Source of the DNA: Pilaira anomala
Taxonomy: Eukaryota; Mucoromycota; Mucoromycetes; Mucorales; Mucoraceae
DNA: 64,000 nucleotides
Assembly (NCBI GenBank): GCA_025716855.1
Contig: JAIXMQ010000019.1
Span: forward strand, 206,001 to 270,000
Direction: 5' to 3'
Shown here: in pieces, positions 45,348 through 55,915 of the stretch
Layout: every line of letters begins with the position of its first letter
How positions within the stretch are numbered: the stretch's first letter is position 1
The notes under the pieces: model-generated
What the model was told of the DNA's origin: nothing
The model's input: the letters and a program-made list of their open reading frames with translations, nothing else
Database searches by the model: none
Program-made: the position numbers and the translations under genes

Positions 45348-47474
45348 TTAAGGTGGAATACCACCTAATTTTGCATAACAGGTATCACATACACGTTGAT
45401 GTTGTGAAGATAAAATTTCTAATGATTCAAGAGGACCATTAGGATCTTGTAATATTTGAGTGGTATCAAGGTAAGCACGCGACATGGAACATCTATCACA
45501 ATGAATTAAACCACAGCAACGACAATGATGTCTTCTAACCAAGAAACCAAATTTTCTTCTACAGCTTCTACATTCTTTTACATCCAGATCGTTTTCCCAA
45601 ACATATGTTTTTGGTAATCTTTCTTCGGTTTGTTGATGATGAAGATGATGAGGTGTATCCGCATGTAAATCCACTGGATTGAAATCGTTATCTACTTGCC
45701 AATCATCACGAGCAGCAGACCATGGATTGGTATCTAGATCAGTACTGGTATTAAATCCTAATTCGCGAGCAAGTTCTGGATTGTGTTGTAAGGGTTGTGC
45801 TGTAATGGGTGTTGAGACGGTAGGTGCAAGTTGTGCGATTTGTGAATTTAGTTCATCAATTTGAGAAGTATAAGAAGTGATTAAAGTATTCACTTGATGT
45901 ATTCTATATTGATTTCCGTCGTCTATTCATATTCAATATGTTAATAATCTCATAATATATATATATATATATATATATATAGCCATCAGTGACTCACCTT
46001 TAATACCAGCTCGAAGTAATTGAACTGCTTCTTCTAAAGCACGTAGTTCAATAGTGAATTGTTGAATAGTACTTGCAGGTTCCTCTAGTTTTGAATTTTG
46101 AACGATTTCTTCAGCCTGACATAAATAATCTTGCTGTTCTTGTTGACCACCCACATGATTTCCTTTTAATAAATCCATTCTTCTCTTCATCACACGTACC
46201 CAAATTCTACGTCTAACCCAACCATACCCACTTGTTGGCGTGACAGGCGTCCAAAGATGATCTGGATCCTCAAAAGACTTTGAATATTGCCAACCTGAAG
46301 TAGGATCAATTCTAGGATCGCTATAATCAATTTGCCAATCCGTTAACCAAAACCAATCGGAATGCTGTTGATGTTGGTTGGTTGGTAAGACGACATCTTC
46401 TTTTGTCGATCTTTTACCAGAAGGAGATAAAGACCAAGGTCCACGTAAATCGTTCTTTGTTAAATAAGCCGTACTGAATTGTGGTTTACTTAGACCTAAA
46501 AGAGAAGAAGATCTTTCGTTTTCATGAATCACGACCATGACTGTAACATGGAAATCTAATAAATTATAGGGCTGTGCTTGTGTTGAACTCGTGTTGTGTT
46601 GCATTTGCCACCATTGTTTACCTGCCTTTTGAAGCATTTCACAAATATATGATTCTCCTGCTGCTGCACTCACGTCGTAAGCTGCTTCTCCAAAATTGTT
46701 TTTGATTAATGGGTTGGCATGACATTCTGTTAATAAATATTCTACAATTGAAATATAACCTTTTGAAGCCGCATTAACTAATAAAAGAGTGAGTGAGTGA
46801 GTGTTTACTGAAAAAAAAAAAAAAAATGATATGTATTACTTACTTAGAGGTGTATGTCCCATTTTACTCTTAACATCTACTCTAACGCCTTGTTCAATTA
46901 ATAAACGAGCAATAGATAAATAACCTCTTGCACAGGCATTATGAAGAGCTGTCCAACCATCTTTATCTTTGGAATGAATATTTGCATTTTTTTCAACTAA
47001 ATATTTGACGATAGGAAAATGACCATTATAAGCAGCTTTTAACAAAGCAGTCTAAATAGAATAAAAGTTAATAATAATAAACTTTTTTCTTTTTTTTTTT
47101 TTTTTTTCTTTTTTTACCTCGCCTTCTCTGTCTTTCAGGTCAACTAAAGCCGAGTAATCGTCAATGAGATACTGTACAATGGACAAGTGTCCTCTTGAAG
47201 CAGCAAAGTGTAAAGGAGTTAAACCAGTAGACGGATGAGGTTCATTGACAGCTTTTTGAGGCGTAGGCAAAAAGGGCAAGATATTTTTTAATAAAGATAA
47301 ATTACCAGAAGTAGCGATGGAATGAAGTGAGTTGTTTGTTGTTACAGTTTTTTGAATAGTTGAGTGAGGTATAGCTACTGGTAACTTTATAAAATTATTA
47401 TGTGCGTTGCCATAGAATTCATGTCGTTGACCAGGTACAGGTGGTGTACAAAACTCGAGAATGTTTATCCCCAT
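45348..47474 (-). CDS. Ankyrin-repeat FYVE-domain protein
   Basis: Four exons (47474-47118, 47051-46844, 46777-45998, 45922-45348) encode 639 residues. About five ankyrin repeats fill residues 45-230 (TGLTPLHFAASRGHLSIVQY, TALLKAAYNGHFPIVKYLVE, GWTALHNACARGYLSIARLL, NAASKGYISIVEYLL). A middle region of about 200 residues is Trp-rich. A coiled segment precedes a C-terminal FYVE finger with the WENDLDVKECRSC start and the RRHHCRCCG ligand motif, which binds PI3P on endosomes. The protein probably acts in endosomal traffic. The second exon ends at A|GTAAGT and the (AT)n run at about 45955-45980 is intronic. Confidence 0.88.
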
Positions 47475-47595
47475 CTCATACGTTTATATATATATATATA
47501 TATATATGTTTTATGTTTGAAAGGAAAGAAAGAAGTTAAAGTTTTTTTTTTTTTCTTCTTCTTTTACAAAAACGTGTGCACAACCAATCATATTT

Positions 47596-47626
<31 letters not shown>

Positions 47627-48321
47627 ATTTCCGCAAAAAAAAAAAAAAGGGGTTATATTCTACTTCATTGTATGGAGCCTGATAAACTGTTTACACGTCT
47701 CAAATCAATAGAACCGTATAGCATGATTACAATTATTGATTCTTTAGAAAGAATAAAAAAAAAATGGGCTTCTTGATTTTGGTTGAAATGTAATATAGAA
47801 TATAAATTCCTACTTTGTATAAAGCAACTTTGTTGCTATCCTAATGAAAATAAAAAAGTTTTAAAGAAGAAACATATTGTTCCTGAGTTACGTAGCAACG
47901 AACCTGATTTACTGGGTAATTTATACACTGGTTACTAAAGTACTTTTTTTTTTTAAAAAAGAAAACCGAAATTCTGTGTCCTTGTGTTTCAAATAGGGTT
48001 TTGTGTTCTTTTGCATGAAACACAAAAAAAAAACATGAGTTTAAAAAAATATTTTGAGGCCCAAAAACAAGTGCATAAAAAATGGAAAAGATACTGCTTG
48101 ACCTCTTCACTATCTTAAAAAGAGATCAACGATAAATCAAATCGAGAAGAGAGAGACCTCAAGTTAGAAAAGACAGTGAGTGAATTGAGAGTTTTTTTTT
48201 TTTTTTTTAACCAAACTTTTTTTTAAAAAAAACAGGACTTAACAACTAAACTATGTTGATCTTCTCCTCCCTCTCTCTCTTTCATGAGCCCAGAAATTAA
48301 TAAGCTTGTTATAACAGACAG

Positions 48322-48322
<1 letters not shown>

Positions 48323-48361
<39 letters not shown>

Positions 48362-48376
48362 AGCGAGCGAGCGAGA
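48323..48376. repeat. (GA)n then (GAGC)n microsatellite
   Basis: A GA run of about 34 bases passes into GCGA repeats. Confidence 0.85.
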
Positions 48377-48883
48377 AGATTGAGGTCCGAAGGGGGCACT
48401 TGGTGGTATTCCCAAGAAAGTGGAGAGAGAGTCACGTTGGTATACTGAGTGAATTAAAGAGCCATCTGATGTTGATACGGCGTTCATCGACTTTTGGTCT
48501 AGTTTGCAACTCTCTCTCTCTCGTGAATTAACATTATAAAAGAAAACAAGAAGGTTCTCTCTCTGACTATTCAAGCAACAATTGGATATATACAGAATTG
48601 TTGGCATTTATTTTATTTTAACCATGACAGGTACTTAAAATCTTCGACGCCCCCCCTCCCCTTATTAATAAAATATGTAGTGGTTTAATTAAAATTAATA
48701 ATAATAATGTATTATGACAAACGTGCTAATAACAAAAAGAGATCTAAAATGTATATATACAATAAAAATGTCTTGGCTTTTACAGTGTGTCTTTATAATA
48801 CTTTTTTTTTTTTTTTTTTTTTTTACTTAAAAAGATATTACTGATATATGATTGGTAATTCGGAATTTTCGACCATTTACGTT

Positions 48884-48977
48884 TGAAATATACTATTTAA
48901 GACATGAGTCTTTTATGAAATATACTATTTAAGACATGAGTCTTTATGAAATATACTATCTTAAGACATGAGTCTTT
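48884..48977 (+). repeat. Tandem repeat, three copies of about 31 bases
   Basis: Units start with TGAAATATACTAT at 48884, 48916 and 48947, and each ends AAGACATGAGTCTTT. Confidence 0.9.
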
Positions 48978-49496
48978 GTCAGGGCAATACTACTACTTTT
49001 GAATAAAAGGAATAAGTATTTGGCCTATTTCATTGTGCTTAATGACAGGTTTGTTGTATAATACTTCCGGCGGTACCTTTGGAAATCATACGACGTTTTT
49101 TCTCTCTTTTTTTTTTTTTTTTTTTTTAATGGTTACACTGCTAAGTTGTATCTAAAACGGGCATTTGCCAAAACAGACACGTATAACTTTTACTCTTTGT
49201 AATTTATTTTATCATCAATCATAAAAACAATTGGATGAAATCATTTGATATATTTTATCAAACTAAAAAGAGATGTCATAACTTTGGTGCTGAGACTGCT
49301 GGATCTGGGTTAACTTCCATATTTGTGAGTAGTATGTAGTATAGAGTAGCTTTATTATCTATATCAGGTGGTGAATCTCTCAAGAAGCTAAAAATTGTAT
49401 TGAATTTGAATTTCACACTTATAAATTTTATTTTATTTTTAATTTTTCTTTTTCTTTTTCTTTCTTATTTATATATTTATAACAACAACAACAACA

Positions 49497-51766
49497 ATGA
49501 CGGACATTATTAGTATAACACAAACTGAACCCAACTTGTTGAAGAAAAAGTATGAAGAAATGTCTTTGGAAGAAATGTCTCAACATATGGAAGAAAGCAA
49601 TCGACAAATTTCAGAAATGTTGAGTTCCACTAGTTCCTCCGTCTCTACTACGGGTACTATTGAAACCACAACCGAAGTATTAGTTTCAGAGCAAGATGAT
49701 TCACCAACAGAGTATACAACACTTTTTACTCGTTTAGCTTCTAATGGAGACACAGAAAAATTAAGAAAGTTATTATCGGATCCAGATATTCGAGGTTTGA
49801 TAGATATGAATGCTAGAGACAATGAAGGTACACCACCATTGATTTATGCTGCGTGTTTTGGTAAGATAGAGGTAGCTCAAATTTTGATTGAATTTGGAGC
49901 GAATATTGATGCTCAAGATAGTTGTAAGTAACTTATTAAGATTTAAAAAAAGTGTTCCACAGGAATTAATTAAAATTTTCATAAATAGTTGGATGGACCG
50001 CTTTAATGTGGGCTACAAATAATAGTCATGAATCACTTGTAAAAATATTATTAGAAAATGGAGCTTCTGCAACAACTAAATCATCTAAAGGAAGAACCGT
50101 ATTTGATTTTGTCAATACAGAGAATCAAAAGATTGTTGAAATTTTGGCAACAAATCCTCGTGATAGTGTATCATCTACCTCTAGTTTATTTTATAAGACA
50201 ACCAGTAGTGTTTCTTCTAATAGTACAGAAAATGATTTTTATTATCAACAATCAAATGATGATAGTTTAGAAGAAGCTGAATTACGTAAAAAATTATTTG
50301 AAGATACAATGGCGCTTGTAAATGAATTTGAACAAGATAATAGTGAAGATGATGATGATGATGAAGAACAAGACGAACAACAAGACGAACAACTAGATAT
50401 TGATGAATTAATGAATGAATTTCAATGGGATAAATGTCGTCCTGATCAAATGTTTGTATTTAATTCAAATGATTTAGATTATATTTTGGATACTGTTATC
50501 AATGATATTCAATTACCTTTATCAAATCAACAAGATATTCATGTTGCTTCAAATGTTATCTTTTTAAGTGCAAGATTTGCTCATTATTTCTCAAGTGATG
50601 AATTAGTAAATCAAGTATTAAAAGGTGCTTTAGAAAGAATTAGTAAAACGATCAAGGTATAAATGTTTTATTTATATAGATTTATATAATATATATATTT
50701 ACTTTTTTTTTTTTTATAGATTCACTCTCGTAATATTCATTTATTGGCTTTTTGGATCAACAATTTAACAAGATTATTGTATTATCTTAAAAAAGATACA
50801 GGATTAGTTGTTGTTACAGCAGAACAACAATTAGAAATATCCGAACTTATTTCAGAAACTTATAATATGATTGTGAGTGATACCGAAAAGAGATTACATA
50901 AATTACTTGGTGCAATGACCGATTATGAAGAATTACAAGTAGATAATATTGATTTTACAGATGATTGGCATCGATTCTTTCGGTCATCTACGAGTAGTAA
51001 TAGAAAATCCACAGAACATAATAATCGATCAATCACTGTAGTTTCGCCTCAATCGATTACAAGTTTATTATCATCCACATTATTCGTATTACAATCTTAT
51101 AATGTTCACCCCATCATTTATATTCAAGCACTTGCTCAATTTTTTCACTATATTTCATGTGAATTATTCAATCGAATCTTGACAAACAAGAAATTATTAT
51201 GTAGATCAAAAGCAATGCAAATTCGAATGAATATCTCTCATTTAGAAGATTGGATCTCGACCAATAAGTTACCTAATCATCTCGTTACTTATTTAAATCC
51301 TTCTATTCAGTTACTTCAACTCTTGCAGTGTATCACACAATTAACTGATTTAGTGGATTTTATTAATACAGTCAAAACCTTTGATGTCCTGAATCCATCT
51401 CAAGTGAAAAGATGTGTTGTATCTTATCGATATGAAGTCAATGAAATTCGTATACCTGAAGAAGTTGAAAAATATGCATTACAATGTGTTGAAGATACTG
51501 TACGGCATAAACAACAAAGAGTTGCTTCTTCAAGATCAAATACAATCATTAACAATAAAGGTACAAGAAGTAGTACCATTGTGGATCCTTTACCTGTCTT
51601 ACATGATGAACCAGATGATGTGGACGATACAAAAGAAACAAAAGATACTAAATTTATGTTGCCATTTTCTGTACCTACTACTTATATGATTCATGAAAAT
51701 ATTGAAGCCATGGTTCCAACAATACCTGAAAAATGGTTGGAAAAATTAGATACTTCTCCAATCTAG
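49497..51766 (+). CDS. Ankyrin-repeat and dilute (DIL) domain protein
   Basis: Three exons (49497-49923, 49989-50656, 50720-51766) encode 713 residues. Ankyrin repeats occupy about 75-190 (TPPLIYAACFGKIEVAQILI, then GWTALMWATNNSHESLVKIL across the splice). A Ser-rich and acidic linker (poly-Asp, about 255-285) follows. The DIL domain covers about 310-600: HLLAFWINNLTRLLYYL, a Leu-rich helical block, and QALAQFFHYISCELFNRIL, as in the globular tail of class V myosins and afadin. Here it is not attached to a motor, so this is a cargo-tail-like adaptor, as in other fungal Ank-DIL proteins. A role in polarity or vesicle traffic is inferred. Confidence 0.85.
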
Positions 51767-51884
51767 TAAAAAAAAAAAAACTATTATCTAACTGGTATAT
51801 CTCTTTTTTTTTTTTACGTGTAAATAAACTATTTCTTAAAGTCAAATATGCCTTTACTTCTTCCAGAAAACTGAATAAAAACCG

Positions 51885-51894
51885 TCACGTGTGA
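51885..51894 (+). promoter_or_regulatory. TCACGTGTGA box before SURF6
   Basis: CACGTG centred about 115 bases before the ATG at 52004. Poly(T) tracts lie between it and the start. Confidence 0.45.
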
Positions 51895-52003
51895 CCTATT
51901 TTATAAAAAAACCGCCACAATTTTTTTTTTTTTTTTTTTTCTAAATAAACCCTATTTTAACTATATAGAAATATTTTTTTTTTTTTTCATTAATATACAA
52001 ACT

Positions 52004-53399
52004 ATGGTTCAGAATCAGCTTATAGATAGTTTATCAGATCGTTTGAGTCGGGATGTTCAAATATTTGACAGCTTATTAAAACTTATACCCGCAAAGTTTT
52101 ACGTTATGGATAAGAGTGAGGATCCTACCGGAAAGTTTCAACATAATAAGCGAAAGAAGGCACCCAAGCAAGCGATTAAAGATGCAACAAAGAAAGCAAA
52201 GAAAGCTAAACTTGATCCCAATAATATCAAATCCATTGCTGAAGTACAAGAAGAAAAGGCAAAACAATTGCTTGAAGAAGAGGAGGAGGAAGCAGAAGAA
52301 CAAGAATCCGAATCCGAATCCGAATCCGAGTCTGATAACGAAGAAGAAGAAGAAGAAAAGATGGAGATTGATAATGGTGCTTTCAGTGGCCTTGGCGATG
52401 AGGAAGTACCTACTGCTGAGACTATTGTTACAGAAGAAGGTAAAGAAAAAAAAAAGATCTATATATTTAAGAAAAAAATTTTTATACATGTATACTTACA
52501 ATTTTTTTTTTTTTTTTTTACTTGTAGTTATTAATGTCCAACCTATGGAAAAGAGTGATATTGACCAACTTCGTAATCGTCTTAACCAACGTATTACTCA
52601 ATTACGTGAAAAGCGTAATGCTCCTGGTGCTAAAACGGCTAACCCTAGAAGTCGTGAAGATATCTTGGCTGCTAGAAATAAAAAGAAGGAAGATAGAAAG
52701 AAGGCAATAAAGGCACAAAAGGAAAAGGGTGGTAAGGCAGCTTCTGAAGAACTTGTTAAATTTGATGATAGAAAGGTAAATATATATATATGCATAGTAT
52801 AAATTGTGAAGTGAAAAACTAAAAAAAAAAAACGACGTTACTTTTAGCCAACCTTTGATAAGACTCGTCCTTCTGCTGCGTCTATCAAGATGGATGGAGA
52901 TATCTACTTTGGTAAACTTGCTATTGGATCTAATACGGAAAAGAAAAAGAAGGGACCCACTGATGCCAAGACGCAATTAAAGATGCTTGAAGCCAAACAA
53001 GAGAAACTTGAAAAGTTGAAGTCAGAAGATAAGTCTAAAGCCGAAGAATTATTAGAAAAGGAAGAATGGAAGAAGGTCCTTAGTTTAGCAACTGGCGAGA
53101 AACTTAAAGATGACACTAAATTGTTAAAGAAGACAATTAAGAGACAAGAGAAATTAAAGAACAAGAGTAGTCAAGAGTGGAATAAGCGTATTGAAAAGGT
53201 GAAATATGATGAGAAGAAGGGTATCAAGAAGAGGGAAGAAAATATTAAAGCAAAGATTGAAGACAAGAAGAATAAAAAGAGAGGCATCAAGGTTAAACCT
53301 GCACCCAAAAAGGCTCGTCCTGGCTTCGAAGGTGGTAAACGTAGTCAAGGAGGAAAAGTATCAAAACCTACTCCTCCCACTAAGAAGGGAAAGAAATAA
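52004..53399 (+). CDS. RRP14: SURF6/Rrp14-like ribosome biogenesis protein
   Basis: Three exons (52004-52439, 52528-52775, 52848-53399) encode 411 residues. The N-terminal part has the RRP14 N-terminal pattern (SLLKLIPAKFYV), an acidic Glu/Ser block follows (about 90-125), then the SURF6 C-terminal domain. Readable marks are RNRLNQRITQLREKRNAPGA, DGDIYFGKLAIGS, EWKKVLSLATGEKLKDDTKL and QEWNKRIEKVKYDEKKGIKK, with a Lys-rich tail. SURF6/Rrp14 is a nucleolar protein needed for early 60S and 40S assembly. Strong Lys content and the coil-rich C-terminus are typical. Identification is confident. Confidence 0.93.
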
Positions 53400-53974
53400 A
53401 TCCAACTTGTAATCTTTTTTTCAGCATTTTTTCCACTTTCTCTCTTCTTTTTATTATATCAGATACTCGCTTTTTTTTTTTCCTTTTACAAAATAATATA
53501 TATGATGCATTTTTTTTTTCTCTCAATAAACAAGTATACAAACTCTATATCAGTAAAAAAAAAAACAAAAATATGTATCCAAATACATATATTAACAGAA
53601 AATAAGATTAGAAACTTCAAAATATCTACGATATGCGTCTCGCATTGTAACAAAAAAAAAAAAAAAGACCCCTAATGATGTAATATGATAATATACAGTG
53701 TACCTGAATCGAAACATCAAGCGAAATTTTGATTTAAAAATAATTGAATGAACTAAACGAATATTAGATTGACTTCAGCAGTTTTCTAGAAGAAAGCAGT
53801 ACAGCTTATCAGAAACAAATTATGACGTCAGAAAATTCAAGATTACCTAAGATACTTTAAAACGACTTTCAATTTTACCCAATCATATTTCTCTAAATCA
53901 TAATAGTCACGTGAATATCACGTGTTTTAGGGTCTGTACTGGTTATTAAAAATAAAAAACGGATAAATATAGAA
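53400..53974. other. Intergenic region upstream of the tRNA/LINE array
   Basis: Holds the SURF6 3' flank and two CACGTG boxes at 53908 and 53919, the second about 50 bases before the first tRNA-derived 15-mer. No gene recognised. Confidence 0.5.
53907..53924. promoter_or_regulatory. Paired CACGTG boxes, 11 bp apart
   Basis: TCACGTGA (53907) and TCACGTG (53918) have starts 11 bases apart, as at 38795/38806. They end 51 bases before the tRNA-derived sequence. Confidence 0.35.
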
Positions 53975-53989
53975 GCGCGGTTGGTTAAG
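53975..53989 (+). repeat. 15-bp target duplication, copy 1
   Basis: GCGCGGTTGGTTAAG, identical to nucleotides 1-15 of the tRNA-Gly-like gene at 59728. Its left neighbour (TATAGAA) differs from the element sequence that precedes the other copies, so this is the original left boundary of the target. Confidence 0.9.
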
Positions 53990-55642
53990 ATGAATATTAA
54001 TAGTTTATTTTGACAAGCAAGAAAAACTTGAATTCTGTAAAGACGATCCCAAAGAGGGCAATATAAAATAAACAGAAAACAGAGGTTGGTAGTGGGATAT
54101 TAAAATAGTAAAACCATATGGAATGGGAAAAAATAAAAAAGGTTGGTGGTTAAAATAGAAAAAGAGATATAATAAAAGAAGAAATAAAAAGTAAAGTATT
54201 AAGGTCTGATTTCAAGAAAGAGCAGTGCCTATTAAAGTTTTTTTTTTTTTGATTTATAGTGAGTTTTGATTTTTGATTGTTGTTGTGATTTTGTCGTTGT
54301 GATATTGGACAAAGGAATCAAGTTGATCCTTTGTAATCCAAGACTGTTCCTCAAAGAAGCGAGCAACTGCTTTTGCAATGTGATCCCTAATGTAAGGAAG
54401 AGCACGGACGAGACGGTGGTTATGTTTTTCAATTGCAAGTGATGATTTTTCTGTTGAAGAAAGATTCTTGAATTGAGGGTCGGAAATGGTGGTAGGGTGG
54501 GTTGGTGTGTAGTCTGGTAAGTTACTTACACCGTGAGTTTTAAGAATCATAATGAGTTCCTCTCGGTAATCATTATGTACTAATAGTGCAACAACTGTAC
54601 GGCTAGGATAATGAATATCCAAGATCCGATTGTTATTAACACCTAGTGAATTGAGGTTGCTGCGTTGTGTTTTACGGCTTATGCGTGATTTTGAAGGATA
54701 GTAGAGATAGGTGAATCCTTGATGAATGGTGGTAGGAGTTGAAAATGCTGAAAGTGCTTTGTTGATTTGAGTTGTTGTTACTACTTTTTTTTGTTGAGAG
54801 GTTGTAGTAGTTGTTGTAGTATGTATTTTATTTTTTTTGGTGTTTGTATGTTTTGATTTTTTTGTGTTTTGATTTTTATTTTTTGGTGGTGGTGGTTTAG
54901 CTGCAATCTCAGCCCACTTAGATGAAGCTGTTCCACCATTATTGTTGTTAAGTTGTTGTTGGTTGCTGGTATTTGTTGATAATGAATTAGTTGAAGATTC
55001 GCTGGTAATGCTGTCTTCAACTGGTGTCATTTCAATATCTTCTATGCTGGAAGATATTTGTTGTGGTTGTTGTTGTGGTTGTTGTTGTTGATGTTGTTGA
55101 TGTTGATGTTGTTCAATTTGTTGCTGTTGTTGTTCTAGCTGTTGTTGCTGTTGGTCAAGTTGTTGTTCTTGTAAATTTATTTTTTTTATAAGCTGAAGGT
55201 TTTGCTTTTGTAATGCAACACGTTTGGTGGTTGCTTCTTGCTGTTGGGTTTTGAGTTGTAAGATTTCAAGTTCTGCTTCATCAAGTTTTTTTTGAAGAGA
55301 CTTTAAATCCATGTTGTTGTTGTTGTTGTTGTTGGGTGTAGGTGTATGCTTGTTGGTGGGTACCGCAATTGGTGTTCCCCCAGAGAATTTTCCCATAGCT
55401 TGCTTAATTGCAATTTCAACTTGTGCCATAGTAGGTTTCACACTACAGTTGTCACACGTGAAAATAGGAGTAATTGGTGGTGTGGTAGTATTATTTACAT
55501 GACTAAGTGTTCCTTTTTCGAAACACTTTGGACATGCAATAGTAGAATGGATTATATGGAATGACTGAACTGTTGCTTGATTAAATGGATTTAGGTTTTT
55601 CCAAAGAGGATTGAGAGTAGGTGTAGTGTTTAACATTATTAT

Positions 55643-55682
<40 letters not shown>

Positions 55683-55900
55683 AGAAAAAGTGAGAAAAGT
55701 GTTTAAGAAGTAATATGAAGTGTGTTAACAAAAAGTAAACAAAGAAGTTACCAAAAGCACTTTTTCTTTGAAAAAGGATATGGAAAGTCTATGATACGTA
55801 TGTGTATGAGAGTTTTAGAAGTGTTGAAGAGTAAGAGATTTTTTTTTTCAAAAGTTGGTGTAACAATTTAAAAAAAGTTATGTTTAAGCGAAAGAAAAGT
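53990..55900 (-). mobile_element. ORF1-only LINE-like element 1 (most intact)
   Basis: A unit of 1,911 bp bounded by the 15-bp duplications. On the minus strand it runs: leader of about 225 bases (starts ACTTTTCTTTCGCTTAAAC), a T8/A30-type block, the 460-residue ORF, a 3' UTR of about 265 bases and the end ATAAACTATTAATATTCAT. There is no poly(A) tail, no reverse transcriptase and no endonuclease. The long, variable-type target duplication suits target-primed reverse transcription, so it is probably a non-autonomous LINE derivative mobilised in trans. Confidence 0.8.
54254..55636 (-). CDS. LINE ORF1-like nucleic-acid-binding protein
   Basis: An intact 460-residue frame. It begins just after a poly(A) block. 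Regions: an N-terminal four-Cys zinc ribbon (CPKC about 36-39, CDNC about 61-64); a helix (VEIAIKQAMGKF); a Gln-rich coiled coil (about 108-195) with heptad-like Leu; a conserved SSKWAEIAAKPPPP motif (about 235); a Lys/Thr-rich basic segment; and a conserved C-terminal domain (about 300-445: GFTYLYYPSKSRISRKTQRS, LDIHYPSRTVVALLVHNDYR, VARFFEEQSWITKDQL). From memory, proteins with this C-terminal pattern accompany LINE reverse transcriptases in Mucorales. By analogy with L1 ORF1p it may coat its RNA. It is not a chromosomal housekeeping gene as far as I can tell. Confidence 0.75.
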   Translation of the reverse strand: MLNTTPTLNPLWKNLNPFNQATVQSFHIIHSTIACPKCFEKGTLSHVNNTTTPPITPIFTCDNCSVKPTMAQVEIAIKQAMGKFSGGTPIAVPTNKHTPTPNNNNNNNMDLKSLQKKLDEAELEILQLKTQQQEATTKRVALQKQNLQLIKKINLQEQQLDQQQQQLEQQQQQIEQHQHQQHQQQQPQQQPQQISSSIEDIEMTPVEDSITSESSTNSLSTNTSNQQQLNNNNGGTASSKWAEIAAKPPPPKNKNQNTKKSKHTNTKKNKIHTTTTTTTSQQKKVVTTTQINKALSAFSTPTTIHQGFTYLYYPSKSRISRKTQRSNLNSLGVNNNRILDIHYPSRTVVALLVHNDYREELIMILKTHGVSNLPDYTPTHPTTISDPQFKNLSSTEKSSLAIEKHNHRLVRALPYIRDHIAKAVARFFEEQSWITKDQLDSFVQYHNDKITTTIKNQNSL

Positions 55901-55915
55901 GCGCGGTTGGTTAAG
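55901..55915 (+). repeat. 15-bp target duplication, copy 2
   Basis: GCGCGGTTGGTTAAG between elements 1 and 2; exact copy. Confidence 0.9.

Larger units (their letters stand above)
47475..49496. other. Long intergenic region with simple repeats
   Basis: Contains (GA)n, a 31-bp tandem repeat and several long poly(T) tracts. The open frames at 48223-48607 are products of the GA run. No convincing gene. Confidence 0.45.

Noticed and set aside
48223..48607. Open frames with Ser/Leu repeats
   Set aside because: They arise from the (GA)n/(CT)n microsatellite and have no other coding evidence.
52076..53412. Long overlapping frames on both strands in SURF6
   Set aside because: Shadows of the Lys/Glu-rich coding sequence; the chosen frame alone shows the SURF6 motifs and splices cleanly.
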